Assembly (NCBI GenBank): GCA_944382805.1
Contig: CALWNS010000127.1
Span: forward strand, 1-11,152
Length of the DNA stretch: 11,152 nt
Source: an uncultured Gemmiger sp.
Lineage (GTDB): Bacteria; Bacillota; Clostridia; Oscillospirales; Ruminococcaceae
Direction of reading: 5' to 3'
The notes under the pieces were generated by a model that saw nothing but the letters and a program-made list of their open reading frames with translations, made no database searches and had not been told where the DNA came from. Below, in pieces: positions 1 through 7,930 of this stretch. Made by a program: the position numbers and the translations under genes. Position 1 is the stretch's first letter; each line of letters starts with the position of its first letter.

Positions 1-1310
1 CGCGCAGCGCGGTGTTTGCGCCGCTGCAAAACATCGGCCTGATCATTTTGGACGAGGAACAGGAGCACACCTACCAGAGCGAGTCCGCCCCGCGTTACGC
101 GGCGCACGAGGTCGCCCGCAAGCGCGCCGCGGCCGAAAACGCGCTGCTGGTGTTCGCTTCCGCCACCCCGCGCACCGAGACGAGCTATGCCGCCCGGCAG
201 GGGCGCATCGGCCTGGTCACGCTCAAAGAGCGCTACGGCGGCCGCCCGCTGCCTACGGTGGAGTTCGTCGATATGCGCGCCGAGCTGACCTCCGGCAACC
301 CGCGGGAGGTCAGCGCCCGCCTGGCCGCCGAACTGGCCGAAAACCTGCGCCGCGGCGAGCAGAGCATCCTGCTGCTCAACCGCCGCGGTTACCATACCGT
401 GGCCATGTGCGCAGACTGCGGCCAGGTGCTCAAGTGCCCCAACTGCAGCGTGCCGCTCGTCTACCACAAAAACCGCGCGGCGCTTTTGTGCCACCACTGC
501 GGCCATATGGTGCGCCCCGCGCCGGCGCTGTGCCCGGAATGCGGCGGCAAGTTGGTCTACAGCGGGTTTGGCACCCAGCGCGTGGAGGAGGAGCTGCAGC
601 AGCTTTTGCCCGCCGCGCGCATTCTGCGCATGGACCAGGATTCCACCGCGCAGAAAAACGCCCACGAGCGGATGCTTGCCCGCTTTGCCCGCCGGGAGTA
701 CGATATCCTGCTGGGCACCCAGATGGTGGCCAAGGGCCTCGACTTTGAAAAAGTCACCCTGGTCGGCGTGCTGGGCATCGATTCGATGCTGTTCGGCCAG
801 GGGTTCCGCTCATACGAAAGCGTGTTCAGCCTGATCACCCAGGTCGTGGGCCGCGGCGGCCGCGCCGACCTGCCCGGCCGCGCGCTGATCCAGACCGCCG
901 TGCCCGGCCACCCGGTGCTGCAGCTGGCCGCCAAGCAGGACTACGCCGCCTTTTACGAAGAGGAGATCGCTTTCCGCAAGCTCTGCCTTTACCCGCCGTT
1001 CTGTGCGTTCTGCATCGTCGGTTTCAGCGGCGCGCAGGACGGCGCGGTGTTCACGGCCGCCCACCGTTTCGGCCAGATCCTGGCGGGCCTGGCCGCGCAG
1101 CACCCGGACCTGCCGCTGCGCGTTTTGGGCCCCGCGCCGATGAACATTGCTTTGCTCGGCGGCAAATACCGCTACAAACTGACCCTAAAGTGCCGCAACG
1201 ACGCCAAATTCCGCGCCCTGATGCGCGCGGCGCTCGACGCATACGCCGCCGAAAAGCTGCCGGCCAAAGCCGCCGTCACGCTGGACTTCAACTCGGACGG
1301 CGATCTGTAA
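1..1310 (+). CDS. priA: Primosomal protein N' (PriA helicase), C-terminal part
   Basis: This is the 3' part of the gene for the superfamily 2 DNA helicase that reloads the replisome at stalled forks. The reading frame is open to the left edge (first full codon at 3), so the N-terminal DNA-binding and Walker A parts lie outside the window; the GTG at 12 is an internal valine codon, not a start. Visible are the Walker B-type DEEQ (bases 51-62), the FASATPR motif III, eight cysteines in four CxxC pairs (CADC, CPNC, CHHC, CPEC; bases 408-542) that form the two zinc sites inserted in the helicase domain, motif V (GTQMVAKGLDF) and motif VI (QVVGRGGR, bases 840-863). The C-terminal domain follows, with PPFCAF and GPAPMNI. 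About 435 residues are present of a usual 730-830. Motif VI reads GRGGR where GRAGR is usual. It is followed after 28 bp by def, as in B. subtilis. Confidence 0.97.
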   Translation, partial: RSAVFAPLQNIGLIILDEEQEHTYQSESAPRYAAHEVARKRAAAENALLVFASATPRTETSYAARQGRIGLVTLKERYGGRPLPTVEFVDMRAELTSGNPREVSARLAAELAENLRRGEQSILLLNRRGYHTVAMCADCGQVLKCPNCSVPLVYHKNRAALLCHHCGHMVRPAPALCPECGGKLVYSGFGTQRVEEELQQLLPAARILRMDQDSTAQKNAHERMLARFARREYDILLGTQMVAKGLDFEKVTLVGVLGIDSMLFGQGFRSYESVFSLITQVVGRGGRADLPGRALIQTAVPGHPVLQLAAKQDYAAFYEEEIAFRKLCLYPPFCAFCIVGFSGAQDGAVFTAAHRFGQILAGLAAQHPDLPLRVLGPAPMNIALLGGKYRYKLTLKCRNDAKFRALMRAALDAYAAEKLPAKAAVTLDFNSDGDL

Positions 1311-1323
1311 AACACGCAAAAAC

Positions 1324-1330
1324 AGGAGGT
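1324..1330 (+). promoter_or_regulatory. Ribosome binding site of def
   Basis: AGGAGGT lies 8 bases before the ATG at 1339. It is a near-perfect Shine-Dalgarno sequence and fixes the def start. No promoter-like pair is evident in the 28 bp between priA and def, so def is probably read from the priA transcript. Confidence 0.85.
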
Positions 1331-1338
1331 TTACTGCC

Positions 1339-1857
1339 ATGGCTCTTCGCACCATCGTACAGGACGGCGACCCGATCCTGAAAAAAGTCTGCCGCCCCGT
1401 TGTAAAGTTTGACGACCGTCTGGGCACCCTGCTCGACGACATGAAAGAGACGCTGCTGGCCGCCAACGGCCTGGGCCTGGCCGGCCCGCAGGTGGGCATG
1501 ATGCGCCGGCTGTTCATCTGCCTGGACGACCGCGACCTGCCGGAGCAGGTGCCCGAAAACTACGAATACAAGTTCATCGAGTTCATGAACCCGGAGATCC
1601 TGGAGCGCAGCGAGGAGCAGGTCGAACTGTACGAGGGCTGCCTGTCTTTCCCCGGCCACAACGGCGCGGTATCCCGCTCCAAACACGTCAAGGTCAAGGC
1701 GCAGGACCGCCGCGGCGAATGGTTCGAGATGGAGGCGGACGATATGCTCGCCCGCTGCATCCAGCACGAAAACGACCACCTGGACGGCATCACCATCATG
1801 GACCGCGCCACCCATTTTTACGAGGACGACTACCCGGAAGGCGAGGACGAAGAATAA
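1339..1857 (+). CDS. def: Peptide deformylase
   Basis: This cytoplasmic metalloenzyme removes the N-formyl group from the first methionine of new proteins. The 172-residue product has all three family motifs: GLGLAGPQ (residues 44-51), EGCLS (99-103, metal ligand Cys101) and HENDH (143-147, metal ligands His143 and His147, catalytic Glu144). The length is normal for a bacterial deformylase. The C-terminus ends in a strongly acidic tail (roughly residues 161-172: YEDDYPEGEDEE), which is probably outside the catalytic fold. The ATG is set by AGGAGGT 8 bases upstream. The stop codon TAA shares its last A with the ATG of fmt. This suits translational coupling of two enzymes that act at opposite ends of the formyl-methionine cycle. 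Confidence 0.98.
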   Translation: MALRTIVQDGDPILKKVCRPVVKFDDRLGTLLDDMKETLLAANGLGLAGPQVGMMRRLFICLDDRDLPEQVPENYEYKFIEFMNPEILERSEEQVELYEGCLSFPGHNGAVSRSKHVKVKAQDRRGEWFEMEADDMLARCIQHENDHLDGITIMDRATHFYEDDYPEGEDEE

Positions 1858-2777
1858 TGCGCATCCTGTTCATGGGCACCCCCGACCTTGCGGCCGAAAG
1901 CCTCGGCGCGCTGATCGCCGCCGGGCACGAGATCGTGGGCGTGTTCACCCGCGCCGATAAGCCGGTGGGGCGCAAGCAGGTGCTCACCGCGCCGCCGGTC
2001 AAGCAGCTGGCCGTGCGCCACGGCATCCCGGTCTGGCAGCCGGCCAGCCTGCGGGACGGCGAAGCGGAAAAAACCTTCCGCGCGCTGGCCCCGGACCTGG
2101 TGGTGGTCGTGGCCTATGGCCGCATTTTGCCGCCGGAGCTTTTGCACATCGCGCCGCTGGGCTGCATCAACCTGCACGTCTCGCTGCTGCCCAAATACCG
2201 CGGCTCGGCCCCCATCCAGTGGGCGGTGCTCAACGGCGACACCGAGACCGGCGTGACCATCATGCAGCTGGACGAAGGCTGCGATACCGGCGATATCCTG
2301 CTGGTCGAGCCGGTGCCCATCGGTCCCGAAACGACCAGCGGCGAACTGTTCGACCAGGTCAGCGCCGTCGGCGCGCGGACCCTGGTCCGGGCCGTCAGCC
2401 TGCTGGCGGCCGGCAAGCTGACCCCGCGCCCGCAAAACGACGCCCTGGCCACCAAGGCCCCGCCGCTGACCAAGGAGATGGCGCGCTTTACGTTTGCCGG
2501 GGACGCCGCCCGCCTGCACGACCTGGTGCGCGGCATGAACCCCTGGCCGGTCGCGTTTTTTGAGCGGGACGGCAAAAAGATCAAGGTGCTGCAAAGCCGC
2601 ACGGCCGAAAACCCGGGCGGCGCGGCCCCCGGCGCCGTGCTGGCGCTGGAGCCGCTGACCATCGCCTGCGGCGCGGGCGCTTTGCAGCTGCTGACCGTCA
2701 CGCCGGAGGGCGGCCGCCCCATGACCGGCACCGCCTGGGCGGCCGGCCGCCGCCTGCGCGTGGGGGACAGCCTGTGA
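1857..2777 (+). CDS. fmt: Methionyl-tRNA formyltransferase
   Basis: The enzyme transfers the formyl group of 10-formyltetrahydrofolate to initiator Met-tRNA. The 306-residue product starts MRILFMGTPD, the usual family N-terminus. It has the catalytic triad Asn105, His107 (in INLHVSLLPKYRGSAPI) and Asp143 (in DEGCDTGDIL), matching Asn108/His110/Asp146 of the E. coli enzyme. A C-terminal OB-like tRNA-binding part follows from about residue 205 (PLTKEMARF, MNPWPVAFF). The frame is open further upstream inside def, but the start at 1857 is chosen because the family N-terminus begins exactly there and the TAATG junction with def is typical of coupled genes. An imperfect purine-rich stretch (GGAAGGCGAGGA) precedes it. 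The stop overlaps the GTG start of rsmB. Confidence 0.98.
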   Translation: MRILFMGTPDLAAESLGALIAAGHEIVGVFTRADKPVGRKQVLTAPPVKQLAVRHGIPVWQPASLRDGEAEKTFRALAPDLVVVVAYGRILPPELLHIAPLGCINLHVSLLPKYRGSAPIQWAVLNGDTETGVTIMQLDEGCDTGDILLVEPVPIGPETTSGELFDQVSAVGARTLVRAVSLLAAGKLTPRPQNDALATKAPPLTKEMARFTFAGDAARLHDLVRGMNPWPVAFFERDGKKIKVLQSRTAENPGGAAPGAVLALEPLTIACGAGALQLLTVTPEGGRPMTGTAWAAGRRLRVGDSL

Positions 2778-4114
2778 CGGCGCGGTACCTGGCCGTCAAG
2801 GCATTGCTGCACCAGGAACAGGCCGGGTTTTCCAACCTGGTGCTGGACGCCGAGCTGCGCCGCTGCCGCCCGCCGCTGCCCGCGCGGGAGGCGGCGTTTG
2901 CCGCGCGCCTGTTTTATACGGTGCTGGAACGCCAGAACCTGCTGGACTGGATGCTGGGCCGCTACCTGAAAAAGCCGGCCGCCCGTCTGGACGCGCCGGT
3001 GCGCGCGGTGCTGCGCGCCGGCCTGGCCCAGGCCCGCTTTATGGCGGTGCCGCTGCCGGCGGCGGTCAATGAATCGGTCAAACTGGTGCGCGCGTTCGGG
3101 AAATCGAGCGCGGCCGGCATGGTCAACGCCGAGCTGCGCCGCGCGGCGGCGCTGGAACCCAAAGCCGAGGATTTCCCGGACCCCATCGCCCGGCTGACCG
3201 TCTATTACAGCCTGTCCGCGCCGCTGGCCGCGCTGCTGGCGGAGCAGTACGGCGCAGAAGAAGCCGAGTCGATGGCTGCCGCGTTCTATGACCCGCAGCC
3301 CACCTGGGTGCGGGTCAACACGCTCAAAACCACGGCGGCCGCGCTGACGCAGGCGCTGGAAGGGGAGGGCTGCGCCGTCGCCCCCGGCCCCTGGCCCGAC
3401 TGCCTGCGGGTGGAGTTCCCGGCTTCGCCCGCCGCCACCCGGGCGTTTGCGCGCGGCGAGTTCCACGTCCAGGGGCTGCCCAGCCAGCTGGCGGCCCTCT
3501 GCGTGGGGGCCCGCCCCGGCCAGCGCGTGCTGGATCTGTGCGCCGCCCCGGGCGGCAAAAGCCTGAGCCTGGCCCAGGCCATGCAGGATACCGGCACGCT
3601 TCTTTCCGGCGAAGCCGTGCGCGCCCGCGTGCCGCTGCTTACCCAGGCGTTCGAGCGCTGCGGCGTACACTGCGCGCAGGCGTTTTGCGGCGATGCGGCG
3701 CAGCGCGACCCTGCGCTGGCCGCCCACCCGTTCGACCGCGTGCTGTGCGATGTGCCGTGTTCGGGGCTGGGCGTCATTGCCAAAAAGCCGGATATCCGCT
3801 ATAAGGACCTGCAGGGCCTGGGGGCGCTGTGCGCGCTGCAGGCGGCCATACTGCAAAACGGGGCCGGGTACCTTAAGCCCGGCGGTCGGCTGGTCTACTC
3901 CACCTGTACCGTCAACCGGGACGAAAACGAGCGGATCGTGCGCGCGCTGCTGGCCGAGCGCCCGGATCTTTGCCTGCGGCCGCCCGCCTTTACGCTGCCC
4001 GGCGCGCTGGATACGGGCTGCGGCACGCTGTTTTTGCCGCACCGCACCGGCACCGAAGGCTTTTTTGTGGCGGTTTTGGAGCGCAGCGGCGGGGCCGAAA
4101 ACGCAGTTTCGTAA
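2774..4114 (+). CDS. rsmB: 16S rRNA (cytosine-5) methyltransferase RsmB
   Basis: This SAM-dependent enzyme makes m5C in 16S rRNA (C967 in E. coli numbering). The 446-residue product has an N-terminal NusB-like RNA-binding domain (about residues 1-140), a linker, and a Rossmann methyltransferase domain. The SAM-binding motif is VLDLCAAPGGKS (253-263). PCSG carries Cys329 and YSTCT carries Cys378; these are the two cysteines that release and attack the base in this family. The gene starts with GTG at 2774 inside a GTGA overlap with the fmt stop, with a GGGGGA ribosome binding site at 2762-2767. Some Clostridia have a zinc protease gene between fmt and rsmB; here the two are directly fused by the overlap. 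It is the last gene before an AT-rich gap of 77 bp. Confidence 0.96.
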   Translation: MTARYLAVKALLHQEQAGFSNLVLDAELRRCRPPLPAREAAFAARLFYTVLERQNLLDWMLGRYLKKPAARLDAPVRAVLRAGLAQARFMAVPLPAAVNESVKLVRAFGKSSAAGMVNAELRRAAALEPKAEDFPDPIARLTVYYSLSAPLAALLAEQYGAEEAESMAAAFYDPQPTWVRVNTLKTTAAALTQALEGEGCAVAPGPWPDCLRVEFPASPAATRAFARGEFHVQGLPSQLAALCVGARPGQRVLDLCAAPGGKSLSLAQAMQDTGTLLSGEAVRARVPLLTQAFERCGVHCAQAFCGDAAQRDPALAAHPFDRVLCDVPCSGLGVIAKKPDIRYKDLQGLGALCALQAAILQNGAGYLKPGGRLVYSTCTVNRDENERIVRALLAERPDLCLRPPAFTLPGALDTGCGTLFLPHRTGTEGFFVAVLERSGGAENAVS

Positions 4115-4153
4115 ATTTTACATTTTTTCTTTACCAATTTGCAACCCATAAAC

Positions 4154-4177
4154 TTGACTTTTGTGGTATAGTAATAT
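4154..4177 (+). promoter_or_regulatory. Candidate promoter for the rlmN-thiN operon
   Basis: The gap between rsmB and rlmN is sharply AT-rich in an otherwise GC-rich sequence. It contains TTGACT (4154-4159), TGG-TATAGT (4164-4172, an extended -10 of the TGnTATAAT type) and an overlapping TAATAT (4172-4177). The TTGACT box is only 7 bases from TATAGT and 12 from TAATAT, so it cannot act as a normal -35 for either. If the extended -10 is used, transcription would start near 4179, at the ribosome binding site itself. The base composition supports a promoter in this gap; the exact boxes are uncertain. Confidence 0.5.
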
Positions 4178-4183
4178 GAGGTG
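4178..4183 (+). promoter_or_regulatory. Ribosome binding site of rlmN
   Basis: GAGGTG lies 8 bases before the ATG at 4192. An alternative ATG at 4184 runs into a stop after six codons, so 4192 is the start. Confidence 0.75.
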
Positions 4184-4191
4184 ATGTTTGG

Positions 4192-5259
4192 ATGGTATGC
4201 CTGAGCGATCTGACGCTGCCGGCCCTGACCGAGTATCTGGCGGGGCTGGGGCAGCCGGCTTTCCGCGCCAAGCAGATCTTTAAGTGGATCCACCAGAAGC
4301 TCGTCACCGATCTGGACGCTATGACCGACCAGCCCAAGGCGCTGCTTGGCCAACTGCGGCAGGACTGCACGCTGGCCGTGCCCGCCATCCGCCGCCGCCA
4401 GCAGTCCAAAGACGGCACCGTCAAGTACCTGCTGGAGATGGCGGACGGCAACTGCATCGAAACGGTGCTCATGGGCTACCACTACGGCAACACGGTCTGT
4501 GTTTCCACCCAGGTGGGCTGCGCCATGGGCTGCCGGTTCTGCGCCTCCACCCAGGCGGGCCGCGTGCGCGACCTGACCCCCGGCGAGATCGCGGCCGAAG
4601 TGTATACCGCCCAGCGCGATACCGGCGAGCGCGTCTCCCACATCGTGCTGATGGGCATCGGCGAGCCGCTGCACAACTTCGACAACGTCATGGACTTCCT
4701 CACGCTGATCTCCTGCCCGGAGGGCCTCAACATCGGGATGCGCAACATCAGCCTGTCCACCTGCGGCCTTGTGCCCAAGATCGATGCGCTGGCTGCGCGC
4801 AAACTGCAGCTTACGCTGTGCATCTCGCTGCACGCGCCGGATAACGCCGTGCGCAGCAGCATGATGCCGATCAACGACGCCTACCCGCTGGAGCAGCTCA
4901 TCCCGGCCTGCCGCCGTTACCAGAAAACGACCGGGCGGCGCATCAGCTTTGAATATTCGATGGTGCGCGGCGTCAACGATTCGCCCGCCATGGCGCGCAA
5001 GCTGGCGGGACTGCTCCGCGGCATGGGCGCGCACGGCAACCTGCTCCCCATCAACCCGGTGGACGGCAGCCCGTACTCCGCCACCGATGAAGAAAACATC
5101 CGCCGTTTCCGCCAGATGCTCGAGGACCTGGGCGTCAACGCCACCGTGCGCCGCCGCCTGGGGGCCGACATCAGCGCGGCCTGCGGGCAGCTGCGGCGCG
5201 AGGACGCCGCCGCCCGCCCGCGCTCCCCTCAAAGCCCGCCGGGCAAAGAAAGGAACTGA
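4192..5259 (+). CDS. rlmN: Dual-specificity RNA methyltransferase RlmN
   Basis: This radical SAM enzyme methylates C2 of A2503 in 23S rRNA and, in E. coli, A37 of some tRNAs. The product has 355 residues, a normal length. The cluster motif CAMGCRFC gives the three [4Fe-4S] ligands Cys110, Cys114 and Cys117. Cys103 (CVSTQVGC) and Cys331 (SAACGQL) match the two extra catalytic cysteines of the family (Cys118 and Cys355 in E. coli); Cys331 would be the one that carries the methyl group. MGIGEPL (154-160) is the SAM-binding GxGEP motif, with Ile where Met is common. The last 20 or so residues are Arg/Pro/Ala-rich and probably disordered. It likely begins a transcription unit at the AT-rich gap upstream. 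prpC starts 5 bases after its stop. Confidence 0.97.
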   Translation: MVCLSDLTLPALTEYLAGLGQPAFRAKQIFKWIHQKLVTDLDAMTDQPKALLGQLRQDCTLAVPAIRRRQQSKDGTVKYLLEMADGNCIETVLMGYHYGNTVCVSTQVGCAMGCRFCASTQAGRVRDLTPGEIAAEVYTAQRDTGERVSHIVLMGIGEPLHNFDNVMDFLTLISCPEGLNIGMRNISLSTCGLVPKIDALAARKLQLTLCISLHAPDNAVRSSMMPINDAYPLEQLIPACRRYQKTTGRRISFEYSMVRGVNDSPAMARKLAGLLRGMGAHGNLLPINPVDGSPYSATDEENIRRFRQMLEDLGVNATVRRRLGADISAACGQLRREDAAARPRSPQSPPGKERN

Positions 5260-5264
5260 CCTCC

Positions 5265-6026
5265 ATGAAGATCGCAGGCCAAACCGATATCGGCAGCTGC
5301 CGGCAGGAAAATCAGGATAATTTTTGTGCCCGCCAGCTGACGGACGGCTCCGGCTGGGGCGTGGTGTGCGACGGCATGGGCGGGGCCAACGGCGGCCGCG
5401 TGGCCTCCGCCATCGCCACGGCCGGTATGCTGCAATATTTTGACCGCCAGCTGCGCCGGCTGCGCCACGGCGAGGAAAAGCAATTCCTTTTGCACGGGTT
5501 CGATATAGTCAACCGCGCCGTTTACGAAAAAGCTACCTCCGACCCGGAAATGCTCGGCATGGGCACGACCGGCGTCTGCGTATATGTGTTCGGCAACATG
5601 GCCCATGTGGCCCACGCCGGCGATTCCCGCGCCTACCTGTGGCGCGCGGGCGAGATCCAACAGCTCACGCGCGACCATTCGATGGTGCAGCAGCTGGTGG
5701 ACAGCGGCCAGATCACGCGCGAACAGGCCGCCCTGCACCCGCAAAAAAACCTTATCACCCGCGCGCTGGGCGTTTCGTCCAGTATCGTGCCGGAATATAA
5801 CCGCTGCGAGGTCAAAAAAGGCGACATCCTGCTTTTGTGTACCGATGGGCTGACCAACCTGGTCCCGGATGCCGAGATCGCCCTGATCCTGCAGGAGACC
5901 GCTTTCTTTGATGCCCCCCGCATCCTGATCGACCGCGCGCTGCGCGGCGGCGGGCAGGACAACATCACCGTATTGCTGCTGGGTGTGGAAAGTACCGATC
6001 AAACAAGGGAGGACACAAATGGATAA
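5265..6026 (+). CDS. prpC: PP2C-family Ser/Thr protein phosphatase (PrpC/Stp)
   Basis: This cytoplasmic metal-dependent phosphatase reverses the action of the neighbouring kinase PrkC. The 253 residues match the size of B. subtilis PrpC. All PPM motifs are present: ENQDNF (15-20), VVCDGMGG with metal ligand Asp36, MGTTG (99-103), AHAGDSRAYL (116-125), LTRDHS (134-139), LCTDGLTN with Asp194, and GGQDNITV with Asp232. There is no signal peptide or membrane segment. The start at 5265 has AGGA 10 bases upstream and lies 5 bases after the rlmN stop. The 3' end overlaps prkC by 8 bases (6019-6026), so phosphatase and kinase synthesis are probably coupled. Confidence 0.97.
   Translation: MKIAGQTDIGSCRQENQDNFCARQLTDGSGWGVVCDGMGGANGGRVASAIATAGMLQYFDRQLRRLRHGEEKQFLLHGFDIVNRAVYEKATSDPEMLGMGTTGVCVYVFGNMAHVAHAGDSRAYLWRAGEIQQLTRDHSMVQQLVDSGQITREQAALHPQKNLITRALGVSSSIVPEYNRCEVKKGDILLLCTDGLTNLVPDAEIALILQETAFFDAPRILIDRALRGGGQDNITVLLLGVESTDQTREDTNG
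6007..6012 (+). promoter_or_regulatory. Ribosome binding site of prkC
   Basis: GGGAGG lies 6 bases before the ATG at 6019, inside the end of prpC. It decides the prkC start against a longer open frame that begins at 5983. Confidence 0.85.
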
Positions 6027-7926
6027 CCTGATTGGCAAAAAGCTGGACGGCCGTTATCTGATCGAAAGCCTGATCGGCGTCGGCGGTATGGCCAACGTAT
6101 ACAAAGGGCGGGACGTGCGCACGGGCAATGCCATCGCCGTCAAAGTCCTGAAAGAGGAGTTTTTGGGCAACGAGGAACTGGTCCGCCGTTTCAAAAACGA
6201 ATCCAAGGCTATCTCCATTCTGGACCACCCCAACATCGTCAAGGTCTATGACGTTTCGGTCACCGACCAGCTGCAGTACATCGTGATGGAGTATATCGAC
6301 GGCATCACGCTCAAAGAATACCTCAAGCAGCGCGGCGGCGCCCTGACCTGGAAAGAGGTCGTCCATTTTGCCACGCAGGTGCTTGGCGCGCTGGACCACG
6401 CTCATTCCAAGGGCATCGTCCACCGCGATGTCAAGCCGCAGAACATCATGCTGCAGGCGGACGGCTCCATAAAGATGATGGACTTCGGCATCGCCCGTTT
6501 CTCCCGCGCGCAGAGCCAGACCATCAGCGATAAGGCCATCGGTTCGGTCCACTACATCAGCCCCGAACAGGCCAAGGGCGACCGCACCGACGCGCGCACC
6601 GATATCTATTCGGTCGGCGTTATGCTGTACGAGATGCTGTCCGGCAAGCTGCCGTTCGATGGCAGCGGCACCGTGTCCATCGCCATCATGCAGATTTCGG
6701 AAAAGCCCAAGCCGCTGGCCGAAGTGGCCCCCAACGTGCCGGAGGGCCTGCGCCAGATCGCGGAAAAGGCGATGGAAAAGGACCCGGATGCCCGCTACCA
6801 GAGCGCGGCCGAAATGCTTGCGGCGATCCAGGCGTTCAAGCAGAACCCCAGCATCCGCTTCGAATACGAGTATAACTCCCAGGATGCGCCCGGCAAGACC
6901 ATCAGCAAAGTGGTCACCGGCAGCCGCAGCGCCGTCAGCACCCAGCAGGCGCGCCGCACCGGCACGGCCACAGGAAAGGGAAATGGTGTGAAAAAGCAGG
7001 CTTCCCGCCGGCAGGCGGCTGTCAAGGAAAAGTATTTCCCCATCCTGCCGATCTTCTTTGGCATGGCGGTGGCCTTTGTCATCGGCGCCGCGATCCTTGT
7101 GTATCTGATCTTTACCAATTCCAGCAACCCGCTGTTCTCCAACCGCGACAACGTCCAGCTGGTCGACTTTGTCGGCCATACCGAGGACGAGTTCCGCGCC
7201 TCCGATTATTTTGCCCTGCTTACGCCGGACATCATCTACGAGTATAACTCGATGTACCCCGAAGGGACCATCTTCCAGCAGTCCCCGGCGGCCGGCCGCA
7301 CCGTCAAGGAGCGGCAGACCATCACGCTGCGGGTCAGCCGCGGCACCGAGATCATCACCCTGCCCGATGTCACCGGCTATGACCGCGATACCGGCAAGCA
7401 GAGCCTGGTGGATCTCGGCCTTTCGGTGACCACCCGCCGCGAAGTCAACGACAGCGTGGCCGAAGGCACCATCATCCGCACCGAACCGGCCGGCGGTACT
7501 TCGGTGGAGGGCGGTTCGACCGTCACGCTGTATGTGGCCAAACCCACCCGCGTCACCACCACCAACGTGCCTTCGGTCCAGGGGCTTGACCAGAGCGCAG
7601 CCCGCAGCGCCGTCAACGCGGCCAGCCTGGTGCCCGCCACGCGCGAGGTGAACAGCGACCTGCCGGCCGGCACCGTCATCAGCCAGCAGCCCGCCGCCGG
7701 CACCCAGGTCTCGCTGTACAGCGTGGTCGTGCTGCAGGTATCGAACGGGATCCCGGTCACGCCCCCGCCCACGCCCACGCCGTTTGTGTACGAAGGCCAG
7801 ACCCAGATCATTATCAACCAGTGGAATGAGCTGCTGCCGGACGGCACGTATGAAAAACGCTGGAAGACCAACACCGGCGATGTCTACAGCGAAAACTCCG
7901 GCTTCCTGTATAACGAGCCGGTATAA
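6019..7926 (+). CDS. prkC: PASTA-domain Ser/Thr protein kinase PrkC
   Basis: This is a membrane Hanks-type kinase that senses muropeptides or cell-wall intermediates and phosphorylates Ser/Thr residues. Of the 635 residues, 10-275 are the kinase domain: glycine loop GVGGMANVY (20-28), Lys42, HRDVKPQN (catalytic Asp137), DFG (Asp155) and the SPEQ segment (181-184). Residues 280-338 are a basic, Ser/Thr-rich juxtamembrane linker. One membrane helix spans about 340-366. Three extracellular PASTA repeats follow at about 377-440, 443-508 and 514-576, each with a QxP or TEP-AGG/AAG turn. A Pro/Thr linker (PPPTPTP) and an unassigned tail of about 45 residues end the protein. The activation loop carries SQTIS rather than the threonine-rich stretch of B. 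subtilis PrkC. It overlaps prpC by 8 bases; rsgA starts 4 bases after its stop. Confidence 0.97.
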   Translation: MDNLIGKKLDGRYLIESLIGVGGMANVYKGRDVRTGNAIAVKVLKEEFLGNEELVRRFKNESKAISILDHPNIVKVYDVSVTDQLQYIVMEYIDGITLKEYLKQRGGALTWKEVVHFATQVLGALDHAHSKGIVHRDVKPQNIMLQADGSIKMMDFGIARFSRAQSQTISDKAIGSVHYISPEQAKGDRTDARTDIYSVGVMLYEMLSGKLPFDGSGTVSIAIMQISEKPKPLAEVAPNVPEGLRQIAEKAMEKDPDARYQSAAEMLAAIQAFKQNPSIRFEYEYNSQDAPGKTISKVVTGSRSAVSTQQARRTGTATGKGNGVKKQASRRQAAVKEKYFPILPIFFGMAVAFVIGAAILVYLIFTNSSNPLFSNRDNVQLVDFVGHTEDEFRASDYFALLTPDIIYEYNSMYPEGTIFQQSPAAGRTVKERQTITLRVSRGTEIITLPDVTGYDRDTGKQSLVDLGLSVTTRREVNDSVAEGTIIRTEPAGGTSVEGGSTVTLYVAKPTRVTTTNVPSVQGLDQSAARSAVNAASLVPATREVNSDLPAGTVISQQPAAGTQVSLYSVVVLQVSNGIPVTPPPTPTPFVYEGQTQIIINQWNELLPDGTYEKRWKTNTGDVYSENSGFLYNEPV

Positions 7927-7930
7927 CGGA

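Noticed and set aside
2114..4042. Minus-strand open frame of 642 codons across fmt and rsmB
   Set aside because: It lies wholly opposite two well-identified genes, its translation is Arg/Ala/Gln/Gly-rich with no known motif, and long antisense frames are expected in GC-rich coding DNA where third positions are mostly G or C.
4092..4135. Possible terminator after rsmB (GTAAA/TTTAC stem and a CGAAAAC/GTTTCG stem followed by ATTTTTTC)
   Set aside because: The stems are short, AT-rich or bulged, and overlap the coding end; they would be too weak for a reliable intrinsic terminator.
3895..5232. Minus-strand open frame of 445 codons opposite rlmN
   Set aside because: Same reason: biased composition rich in His, Ala and Gln, opposite a certain gene, and no ribosome binding site or promoter of its own that I can see.
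5983..6018. Longer start for prkC at 5983
   Set aside because: The added residues do not resemble the family N-terminus, and a strong ribosome binding site at 6007-6012 points to the ATG at 6019.
5965..7179. Minus-strand open frame of 404 codons opposite prkC
   Set aside because: Shadow of prkC; composition is Asp/His/Val-biased and shows no recognisable domain.
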